Positions 1 to 6,994 of a DNA stretch of 24,610 nt are shown here, piece by piece. Source of the DNA: a virus; the IMG/VR virus record IMGVR_UViG_3300025141_000711, positions 1-24,610 of that record, one strand, 5' to 3'. The position numbers and the translations under genes are program-made. Below the pieces are notes generated by a model. The model saw nothing but the letters and a program-made list of their open reading frames with translations. It ran no database searches and had not been told where the DNA came from. Position 1 is the first letter of the stretch; every line of letters begins with the position of its first letter.

Positions 1-1602
1 CCATCGTCGCAGGCAACTGCCACCCTTATTGAGCTTAACTCTAATATTGACTACCGCGCCCGGGGCATACACCTCACCTGCGACGACGGCAACGAGGAGT
101 GGTTTGCTGGTGTTCCATACCCCGGCGCAAGATATCAAATAGGGTTTGATGGGACCAACGGGAAGCCATGGCGAATCGCGAGTTCATCATTCGATATACT
201 AGAAAGTGGAAAGGTCGGCATCGGCACAGCCGGCGTCCCCGCCGCAAAACTTCACGTAATAGATACTGGAGAAGTAATGAGGCTTGGTTATGATGCAAGC
301 AATTGCACCATTTTTAATATTAGTTCGGACGGAACATTGGCTCTGACAACGAATACTGCCAGCGCGGACCTCAACCTCTACCCCGCTCATATATTGAGGC
401 TTGGTACCCAATATACCGATAATGTATATATCGGACGTACGGACGACTCAACCAGCGATACTATCATATACGGAGGAACTTCTGGGGCAGAAGTAATGAG
501 GATAGACGGGAGTGCGGATAGTGTCGGCATTGGCACGTCGTCGCCTTCGAAGAAGTTACATGTTTCGGGTAGCAACGCCGACGCCAGTATTCTTGTAGCA
601 TCAGATGCAGCAGCTATAGAGTTATATCCCGCCGGCGGCCCGGCGCTCAGGTTCGGCACACCAGCCTCCCCATACTCCCAGCAGATCTACGGGACCTACT
701 TGGGCAGACACCAGATTCAACTCGTCTCAAACCTCGATTTCCAGATTTCTGGCGCCTTGGGGGGAGTCGGCTATTACTTTGATCAGTCGGAGGGCAATGT
801 CGGCATCGGAACAGCGTCGCCCAGCTCGAGCTTCGCTCTTGATATTCCAGTATCTGCTTCTACCGTAAGAATGGGACGCCTTGAATTAGGTGCGTGGCCC
901 AACTCGACGGACTACGGGTTTATAGGGCATAGTTATCAAGAACATCATGGCTCCGGCAAGCACTTGACCTATAACATCTTAATTGGCTCAGCTGGGGATC
1001 TAAGTTTAAACTCTGTTGCTGGTGAAGATATGTATTTCAGGATTGGTGCCGTAGTAAAGGCTGCTCTTGATAGCAATGGTTTCTTTAGTATTGGGCCCAA
1101 CGCAGGATACGATTGGGCCCCAACGTCTCTCTTACATCTTTCCTCTTCTAATGATGCCATGATACTAATGTGTCACGATACACAACAAAATCCTGTATTG
1201 GCAGTGACGGGCTCCGGCCGTGTAGGCATCGGCACCTCTTCACCCACTTCTACTTTTGAAGTAAGCGGCTCGCAGGCCGGAAATTATACAGCCATTACTG
1301 ATGACATAACGTTAAATGAAACCCACTACATAGTAGATTTTACTGACACCGATGATGCCACCGTAACTCTTCCAGCTGCTAGCGGAGTTACCGGAAGAAC
1401 ATATCACATTTTGACTACCGGCAACAGCGAATCGTCCTGGACCCTCACGATTGACTCCAACGGCGGTCAGTTTATGGGTTCCAATCAGGACTCGGGCCCA
1501 GAGGATTCAATCGAAATCGATGGTAGCTCCCAAAGCGTTACTCTTCTGAGTACTGGTACGTATTGGTTTATTTTAACAGACAACAGGCAGCAGGGACACT
1601 AG
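1..1602 (+). CDS. Tail fibre / adhesin-like structural protein, 5' end outside window
   Basis: The frame is open from base 1, so this is the last 533 residues of a longer protein; the internal ATG at 277 is not the true start. Four copies of a motif of the form (K/S/N/R)VGIGT-(A/S)-x-P begin at bases 211, 520, 796 and 1219, two of them followed by KLHV(S/I). Such repeats are common in long phage tail fibres and bacterial adhesins, where they mark boundaries of beta-structured fibre units. The protein is rich in Gly, Ser, Thr and Asn, as in fibre shafts. The last ~100 residues (from about base 1290) change character to a compact, beta-rich stretch (THYIVDFTDTDDATVTLP) that may be the terminal head domain; no Ser/Lys-dyad S74-type chaperone is evident. 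It precedes the head genes and is likely part of the host-recognition apparatus, but the receptor cannot be guessed. Family is inferred from composition and motif, not from a search. Confidence 0.75.
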   Translation, partial: PSSQATATLIELNSNIDYRARGIHLTCDDGNEEWFAGVPYPGARYQIGFDGTNGKPWRIASSSFDILESGKVGIGTAGVPAAKLHVIDTGEVMRLGYDASNCTIFNISSDGTLALTTNTASADLNLYPAHILRLGTQYTDNVYIGRTDDSTSDTIIYGGTSGAEVMRIDGSADSVGIGTSSPSKKLHVSGSNADASILVASDAAAIELYPAGGPALRFGTPASPYSQQIYGTYLGRHQIQLVSNLDFQISGALGGVGYYFDQSEGNVGIGTASPSSSFALDIPVSASTVRMGRLELGAWPNSTDYGFIGHSYQEHHGSGKHLTYNILIGSAGDLSLNSVAGEDMYFRIGAVVKAALDSNGFFSIGPNAGYDWAPTSLLHLSSSNDAMILMCHDTQQNPVLAVTGSGRVGIGTSSPTSTFEVSGSQAGNYTAITDDITLNETHYIVDFTDTDDATVTLPAASGVTGRTYHILTTGNSESSWTLTIDSNGGQFMGSNQDSGPEDSIEIDGSSQSVTLLSTGTYWFILTDNRQQGH

Positions 1603-1638
1603 AAATCACATCTATTAGTCATTTCCTTATCTTACGAA

Positions 1639-1646
1639 CTATTTAT
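1639..1646 (+). promoter_or_regulatory. CTATTTAT element, possible late-promoter core
   Basis: CTATTTAT lies 32 bases upstream of the scaffold ATG at 1679. The same CTATTTA core is in four other gaps between structural genes. T4 late promoters are TATAAATA and those of T4-like cyanophages CTAAATA, so an AT-rich octamer at this distance is a plausible late-promoter core; this is inference from recurrence and position. CTTATC (1627-1632) and GATAAG (1651-1656) flank it as a weak inverted repeat. Confidence 0.25.
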
Positions 1647-1678
1647 TTTTGATAAGTCATCAGATTTGGAGTAATTCT

Positions 1679-2782
1679 ATGTCTTCACTGTTAGAAGAAG
1701 CTATTGTCGACGCGAAAGCGCTTAAGGATGCCGCCTTGAAAAACGCGGAAACTGCTGTATTGGAGAAGTATTCGTCCGAAGTAAAGGGCGCTTTGAGTAC
1801 ACTTCTGGAGCAAGATGAGATGGGCTTCGGCCTGGAAGAAGGAGCCGAAGATGAGGGCACCGATGCATCTTTTACTGACGATGTCCCCTATGCTTTTCAG
1901 ACTGAAGAATTAGATTCCCCCCCAAAAGATGAATTAATCGAGATCGACTTTGATTCCCTCAAGGCTCGAATTGAAGAAGAGGAAGCCGCGGGCATTGAGC
2001 CTTCGGCCGATTCTTTAATTGATGCCACTTCTGCATTATCTGAAGATAGTCAAACCGAAGACGAGGAAGGGATTATGTCTGCATCTGCAAGCGAAGACGA
2101 GGCCGAACTCGCCGGCTCGTCCGCGCGCACTAATCTAGAAGAAGATGAAGACGAAGATATTGCCCTTACCGAAGAAATGCTTTCCGATCTTATCGAAGAG
2201 TTGGTGGTCGACATGACACCTCGGCCGCAAGGTTGGGCATCTTTGGGCTCCGCCGATAATAGCATTGAGCAAGCCAATAATGATGCAATGGCCGCCGTGC
2301 AGGCAGCGCACCTTAAAGAGGACGAGGAAGAGGAAACAGAGGAAGCCTCCGAGACTGCGTCTGATGTCGTGTCAGATGCCAAACTTTACGAGAGTAAAAT
2401 CAAAGAACTTACATTATCACTAAAGGGGCTATATGCTCTTTTAACTGAATCCAAAAGTCAGCTCACAAAGCTGAACTTGGAAAACGCCAAGCTTGTTTAT
2501 CAAAACAAGGCATTAAGCAGCGCCTCCCTGAATGAGCGACAAAAGAATAAAATTGTCGAAGCTGTTCAATCTGCCAATTCTGTTGAAGAAGCGAATATGA
2601 TTTATGAAACAATTCAAAACGCAGTGGGGATGACGAGCTCTAATAATAGTTCGCGACCACAAACACTTCGTGAAGCAGTTCAAAGACCTGTATCGCTTTT
2701 ACTCAACTCTAAGAAAAACAACGAGGCAACACACGATCCAAAGATGGATCGTATGCTGCGTTTAGCAGGTTTGAATAAATGA
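1679..2782 (+). CDS. Prohead core scaffolding protein, gp22-like
   Basis: A 367-residue protein directly before the capsid gene, the place of gp22 in T4. The frame extends up to 1649, but the ATG at 1679 is preferred: TTTGGAG stands 7-13 bases before it and the protein then begins MSSLLEEAIVDAKALKDAA, an N-terminal helix typical of scaffolds. The centre (about residues 50-230) is extremely acidic, with runs of Glu and Asp; residues about 240-285 look like a coiled coil (heptad Leu); the C-terminal helix ends MDRMLRLAGLNK. Scaffold proteins of this type build the internal core of the prohead and are later degraded by the gp21-family protease; many Leu/Ile-x-Glu sites fit that. The protease gene is not in the window. 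The assignment rests on context, charge and helical character; sequence identity to T4 gp22 would be low. Confidence 0.75.
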   Translation: MSSLLEEAIVDAKALKDAALKNAETAVLEKYSSEVKGALSTLLEQDEMGFGLEEGAEDEGTDASFTDDVPYAFQTEELDSPPKDELIEIDFDSLKARIEEEEAAGIEPSADSLIDATSALSEDSQTEDEEGIMSASASEDEAELAGSSARTNLEEDEDEDIALTEEMLSDLIEELVVDMTPRPQGWASLGSADNSIEQANNDAMAAVQAAHLKEDEEEETEEASETASDVVSDAKLYESKIKELTLSLKGLYALLTESKSQLTKLNLENAKLVYQNKALSSASLNERQKNKIVEAVQSANSVEEANMIYETIQNAVGMTSSNNSSRPQTLREAVQRPVSLLLNSKKNNEATHDPKMDRMLRLAGLNK

Positions 2783-2812
2783 CATTCAACAATAATTATA
2801 GGAGGTTATAAA

Positions 2813-4600
2813 ATGTCTATTGTACAGAAATTAACCGAAGGTATCGTTAATCGCGACCTTTCAGCTGAAGGTGCCGCTCTCATTGCTAAATGGGAGAGTA
2901 CTGGATTGCTTGAGGGTATCGGCGACGACACCAAACGGAACGGTATGGCCCGATTGCTTGAGAACCAGGCAAAAGAGCTGCTCCGTGAGGCCAGTTCGAT
3001 GGCCGCGGGTGGAGATGTTGAGGGCTTTGCTGCCGTCGCATTCCCCCTTGTTCGCCGAGTATTCGGCTCTCTGATCGCCAACGATCTCGTTAGCGTTCAG
3101 CCGATGAGTTTGCCCTCGGGCCTCATCTTCTTCATGGATTTCACCTTTGGTGGAACATATGGCGCGCCCACAGGAAACCGCTTGTCGAATGTGTATGACA
3201 CTTCGCTCTATGGCGGCGGCGCAGTAGCGGCTCAATTAACTGGCGGCGTCGATTTGGGTGGAACTACCCTTTCCAATGCCGAAGTTGGTCCGTATGCACT
3301 CAATAACGGTTACGCGTCTCCGACTGGTTCTGTTTCGGCACAGCTTGTTGTCGTTACTTCCGGATCTGTTGGTGAAGGCGGCATTCTTGTTTTTGATGGT
3401 TATGGTAACGAAGCCTCGGGGATTACGGGAGATAGCAGCTATGCTCGTCAGGGCTTGCTGCAATTTGATGCTGATCTTACGTCCGGTTCGACGTTTGCCG
3501 TCGCCCGCGTGCCGCTGAGCACGTTCCAGGCTGGTGGCATCACCAACGGCCGCATTAATCTGAATGATTTTGTGAGCCTGATGTCGACTGATATTTCTAA
3601 CGCCACTATTTTGCGTCATCACACCCGATACGATCCTTTGACGGGTAGTAACGCTAGCGCACCCGGACTTGTCGTCCTTGCGGTGAGTCGTGCAAACTCT
3701 GCTGGAGCAGGGGCTAGGACTACTGATCAAGTTAGTTCTTCTCTTGGTGGTGGAGCGTTGGCTTGGGAATATGCAATTGAGGACCAGTTCGGTGCTGGAG
3801 GGGCGGTTGGTTCCGTTCTTGCGACCGAAGCCTGGGGTCTTGAGAATGATCCTAACATCCCCGAAATCGACATCAAGGTCGATTCTGTGGCTGTTACGGC
3901 CATCACCAAGAAGCTCAAGGCTAAGTGGACTCCGGAGTTAGGACAGGATCTTAACGCCTACCACAACCTTGACGCTGAGGTCGAGCTTACTCAGATTCTG
4001 TCTGAGCAGATTGCTCTTGAAATTGATCGTGAGATCATGTCGGACCTTGTTAATGGTGCGACGGCCGGTGTTCGTTATTGGTCGCGTACTCCAGGTCAGT
4101 TCCTGAATCGCTCTACTGGTGCTGTTACAGGTGCTGGTTCCTTTACTGGTAATGTGAGCGAGTGGTATGAGACCCTCATTGAGACCATCAATGATGTCTC
4201 GGCTGAAATCCACCGTAAGACTTTACGCGGTGCGGCTAACTTCCTTGTCTGCGGACCTGAAGTTGCCAATCTGCTTGAGTTTACGGCTGGTTTCCGTGCC
4301 AATGTGACTGCTGATAGCGACCGCGGCGACGCGGGTGCTGTAAAGGTTGGTTCGCTTTCTAAGAAGTTCGACATTATTGTCGATCCGTACTTCCCACGTA
4401 CTCTGATCCTTGTTGGACGACGCGGAAGTAGCTTCCTCGAGAGTGGTTATGTGTATGCACCTTATGTGCCGCTGCAGACCACGCCTACGATCTTTGGAGT
4501 AGAGGACTTCGTGCCCCGTAAGGGAGTCATGACCCGCTACGCCAAGAAGATGGTGCGGCCTGACATGTATGGTTTGGTGGTTGTTAAGGCTCTGGTCTAA
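2813..4600 (+). CDS. Major capsid protein, gp23-like
   Basis: A 595-residue protein forming the hexamers of the head shell. A strong AGGAGG is 6-11 bases before the ATG at 2813. Residues 78-110 (FPLVRRVFGSLIANDLVSVQ, then PMSLPSGLIFFMDF) match the highly conserved T4 gp23 block 'RRVFaglIAneIVSVQPMsgPtGLIFa', the clearest T4-family signature in the window. The N-terminal ~59 residues are helical and charged and end in a Leu-Arg-Glu site (E59), suiting removal by a gp21-type protease as happens to gp23 at E65. The body has many small residues and beta segments; the C-terminal part (bases about 3880-4600) again resembles gp23 (VFRADMYG-like end). It is about 75 residues longer than T4 gp23 (521), with the extra sequence probably in a surface insertion around residues 130-300. 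No separate gp24 vertex gene is seen. A terminator follows directly, giving a capsid transcript end. Confidence 0.95.
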   Translation: MSIVQKLTEGIVNRDLSAEGAALIAKWESTGLLEGIGDDTKRNGMARLLENQAKELLREASSMAAGGDVEGFAAVAFPLVRRVFGSLIANDLVSVQPMSLPSGLIFFMDFTFGGTYGAPTGNRLSNVYDTSLYGGGAVAAQLTGGVDLGGTTLSNAEVGPYALNNGYASPTGSVSAQLVVVTSGSVGEGGILVFDGYGNEASGITGDSSYARQGLLQFDADLTSGSTFAVARVPLSTFQAGGITNGRINLNDFVSLMSTDISNATILRHHTRYDPLTGSNASAPGLVVLAVSRANSAGAGARTTDQVSSSLGGGALAWEYAIEDQFGAGGAVGSVLATEAWGLENDPNIPEIDIKVDSVAVTAITKKLKAKWTPELGQDLNAYHNLDAEVELTQILSEQIALEIDREIMSDLVNGATAGVRYWSRTPGQFLNRSTGAVTGAGSFTGNVSEWYETLIETINDVSAEIHRKTLRGAANFLVCGPEVANLLEFTAGFRANVTADSDRGDAGAVKVGSLSKKFDIIVDPYFPRTLILVGRRGSSFLESGYVYAPYVPLQTTPTIFGVEDFVPRKGVMTRYAKKMVRPDMYGLVVVKALV

Positions 4601-4636
4601 ACTGCTATTATAACCTTGACATAAGGTCTAAATAGT

Positions 4637-4667
4637 GAAAGCCCCGTCTCTTTGAGGCGGGGCTTTC
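4637..4667 (+). terminator. Strong intrinsic hairpin after the capsid gene
   Basis: GAAAGCCCCGTCTC (4637-4650) and GAGGCGGGGCTTTC (4654-4667) pair over 14 positions (one T-G wobble) around a TTT loop, followed by TATTTAG. An outer pair, CTAAATA (4628-4634) with TATTTAG (4668-4674), extends the stem past a two-base GT bulge, so the structure is nearly symmetric and could stop transcription from either side. Placed 36 bases after the capsid stop, it probably limits readthrough from the highly expressed capsid gene. Confidence 0.88.
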
Positions 4668-4674
4668 TATTTAG
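4667..4674 (+). promoter_or_regulatory. CTATTTAG element, possible late-promoter core
   Basis: CTATTTAG is 31 bases upstream of the ATG at 4706, a distance like that at 1639 and 6952. It overlaps the right arm of the extended terminator stem, so it may simply be hairpin sequence; promoter function is inferred only from recurrence. Confidence 0.22.
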
Positions 4675-4705
4675 TAATAGTTCTAAAACAGGGAGAGTTT
4701 AATCA

Positions 4706-5977
4706 ATGGCAATACCTAAGTTAAACCCGGGTTCGACCACCAATCTTAATGTATTGGCGGCCACTGGGACCACTTCAAATGTGGGTGCAACTCTTCCTTT
4801 TGGAATCTACGCCGGTTCAGTAACTTTTTTATCCGGTGCAGCAGATCAGGTGGCCTACACTTATAAGAAGTTGGGCGGCGATATTTTAGATATTGAGTTA
4901 GCCGAAGGTAGTGTTTATGCAGCATATGAAGAAGCCGTACTAGAATATTCGTATTTAGTCAATTTACATCAAAGTAAAAATTCTTTATCTAATCTTTTGG
5001 GAGCCACTACGGCTTCTTTTGATCAGGATGGCCAAATTGTAGCCGGCGATGCCCTCTCGGGATCTAATATAGCGCTAAAATATCCTAGATTTGATTATGG
5101 TTTTTCTAGAAAGATTTCTGAAAGAAGTATTACTGAAACGGGCCTCGGAGGAACACTCCCCATTTATTCTGGATCTGTAACCCGACACGCTGGCCAACAA
5201 GATTATAATTTGCAAACCATATTGTCTAGCTCTTCGGCATTAAGTTCTTCGGTTCCTTATTATCAACAAGTCCAGGATAAAAGAGTGATTATTCGAAAGG
5301 TATACTTCAAGACCCCGCGCGCCATGTGGAGATTTTATGGATATTATGGTGGTTTTTCGGTCGTTGGTAACATGAGGACATATGGCCAATATGCTGATGA
5401 TTCTACATTTGAAATTGTCCCAACATGGCAAAATAAACTACAGGCTCAAGCTTACGAAGATGCTTTATGGACAAGGATATCTCATTATTCATACGAAATT
5501 AAAAATAATATGTTGAGAATATTCCCACAGCCTGATGCGACAAGTCCATCACAAATTTGGGTCGAGTTTTCTATTGAACAACAGCATGCCCCATGGGAAG
5601 AGGGTTCTGGGCAACCAAAATCTGGAATTGATGGCATTAATAACATGAATACACTGCCATTTCAGAATATTCCATACGAAAGTATTAACTCAATAGGCAA
5701 ACAGTGGATTCGTCGCTTTGCTCTGGCTTTAACTAAAGAGATTTTGGGTCAAGTGAGGGGTAAATTTGGTGCAATTCCTATTCCGGGAGAATCTGTAACG
5801 CTAAATGCGTCTGATTTATTAACTCAAGCTAAGAATGAACAAGACGCGTTAAGAGAGGAGCTGAAAACCATACTTAACGAGCTTACTTATGCTGAAATGG
5901 CCACGAAGGACTCTACGTTGCAGGATTCCACTGCTAAGGTGCTCCAAAACATCCCAGCCGGCATTTATGTGGGGTAA
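4706..5977 (+). CDS. Probable neck / head-to-tail structural protein
   Basis: A 423-residue protein between the capsid gene and the tail-completion/sheath genes, where T4-type phages carry neck and connector genes (gp13, gp14). GGGAG stands 11-15 bases before the ATG at 4706. Visible traits: a Gly/Ser/Thr-rich first 45 residues, a helical stretch with a tyrosine-rich motif (YAAYEEAVLEYSYLVNLHQS, about residues 70-89), an aromatic central region (MWRFYGYYGGFSVVGNM, about residues 209-225), and a C-terminal helical part (KEILGQVRGKFG, then a Glu/Lys-rich helix at about 370-410). The first helix resembles adaptor or connector subunits that dock under the portal, but no diagnostic motif allows a choice between gp13, gp14 or another virion protein. 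The stop is immediately followed by the next gene, suggesting co-translation. Confidence 0.6.
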   Translation: MAIPKLNPGSTTNLNVLAATGTTSNVGATLPFGIYAGSVTFLSGAADQVAYTYKKLGGDILDIELAEGSVYAAYEEAVLEYSYLVNLHQSKNSLSNLLGATTASFDQDGQIVAGDALSGSNIALKYPRFDYGFSRKISERSITETGLGGTLPIYSGSVTRHAGQQDYNLQTILSSSSALSSSVPYYQQVQDKRVIIRKVYFKTPRAMWRFYGYYGGFSVVGNMRTYGQYADDSTFEIVPTWQNKLQAQAYEDALWTRISHYSYEIKNNMLRIFPQPDATSPSQIWVEFSIEQQHAPWEEGSGQPKSGIDGINNMNTLPFQNIPYESINSIGKQWIRRFALALTKEILGQVRGKFGAIPIPGESVTLNASDLLTQAKNEQDALREELKTILNELTYAEMATKDSTLQDSTAKVLQNIPAGIYVG

Positions 5978-6925
5978 GTGAAGATGGCACCTCGTAGAAC
6001 CGAGAAGAAAATAAAGAATAAAAGCGCTAATAAGCGAAATTATGTGGGTAAGAAAGAAGTCGCCGACAAATTGAGAGAGGTTACATTTTCTCCATCCACT
6101 TTGGAAACTATCGACAGGGCTGTTCTAACATATATTGATGAAGGGTTAAATTTATCTGTTACAACCAATACCGGCTTTAGGAAAGTGCCCGTTTTGTGGG
6201 TTACTTCCGAGAGGTCCTACCAACTAAAACATAATAAAGACCTCCGAGACGGACAGGAAACACTTAAGTTGCCGCTGATGACCGTTAATAGAGCCACTGT
6301 AACGAAGGACCCCGGTTATCGCGGTGCTTTGTACGCTAATTTATATCCTGCTAACGATGAAAAGGGAGGCACCATAGAAATTGCTAGGAAAATCAACCAA
6401 AAAAAGACAGCAGAATTTCAAAATGCGTTCTCAAAAAGAAAATATGGCGTTAAAAAGGATGTAAGGTCAAAAAACTTTAATACTAACGCAAGAAATATGT
6501 CGACCCAGAGGGTGGTTTATGAAACACTTACGATTCCAATCCCGACTTGGGTTAAAATTACCTATGAAGTCACTCTACGGTCAGAATATCAACAACAAAT
6601 GAATGAATTAACTCAACCCTTTATGACGATACCGGGAAATTCTAGAATGCCGGCTCGAATTACTAGTGAAGGACACTATTATGAAGTATTTATTGATGGT
6701 GGTCTTACGAATGACTCTAATCAGGCGGCCCTCGGTATGGAACAGCGTAATTTTGAAACAACAATACCAATTGAGGTTCTGGGATACTTAATTGGAGAAG
6801 GGGATAATCAAGAAAAACCAAAAATTGTTACCCGAGAAAATGCAGTAGAAATAAAGCTCGGTCGAGAACAAACTATTTTTGGGGATATCCCCGAGAATAT
6901 TAAAGATGGTTTTTATAGAGAATAA
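5978..6925 (+). CDS. Tail completion / sheath stabiliser-like protein, gp15-like
   Basis: A 315-residue protein starting at GTG 5978, right after the previous stop; ATG at 5984 is an equally possible start (MAPRRTEKK). The first ~30 residues are very basic. Then come VPVLWVTSERSYQLKHNKDL and TLKLPLMTVNRATV (about residues 68-108) and, later, IPIPTWVKITYEVTLRSEYQQQMNELTQPFM (about 187-217). The order of elements - a value/frame conversion strand, a 'lPlmt' strand, a strand describing a beta-sandwich, and an 'eyqqQmnEl.qPf' helix - is like T4 gp15, which caps the tail end and holds the last sheath ring. Location just before the sheath gene supports this. Recognition is by pattern only; T4 gp15 is 272 residues. 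Confidence 0.55.
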   Translation: MKMAPRRTEKKIKNKSANKRNYVGKKEVADKLREVTFSPSTLETIDRAVLTYIDEGLNLSVTTNTGFRKVPVLWVTSERSYQLKHNKDLRDGQETLKLPLMTVNRATVTKDPGYRGALYANLYPANDEKGGTIEIARKINQKKTAEFQNAFSKRKYGVKKDVRSKNFNTNARNMSTQRVVYETLTIPIPTWVKITYEVTLRSEYQQQMNELTQPFMTIPGNSRMPARITSEGHYYEVFIDGGLTNDSNQAALGMEQRNFETTIPIEVLGYLIGEGDNQEKPKIVTRENAVEIKLGREQTIFGDIPENIKDGFYRE

Positions 6926-6941
6926 TATAATACCATTGACG

Positions 6942-6959
6942 GTAAATAATACTATTTAC
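6942..6959 (+). promoter_or_regulatory. Inverted repeat GTAAATA-ATAC-TATTTAC before the sheath gene
   Basis: A perfect 7-base inverted repeat with a 4-base centre lies in the 69-base gap before the sheath gene. Its right half contains CTATTTAC (6952-6959), 35 bases before the ATG at 6995, the same core as in four other gaps. The AT-rich stem is too weak to terminate transcription alone; a promoter core or a protein-binding site is more likely. Function inferred. Confidence 0.3.
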
Positions 6960-6994
6960 TTAGTAGATTCCGTTATCGAGGGAGAACCAAACGA

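Noticed and set aside
3236-3730. 164-residue open frame on the - strand inside the capsid gene
   Set aside because: It is opposite the most certain gene in the window, has no recognisable motif and no flanking genes of that orientation.
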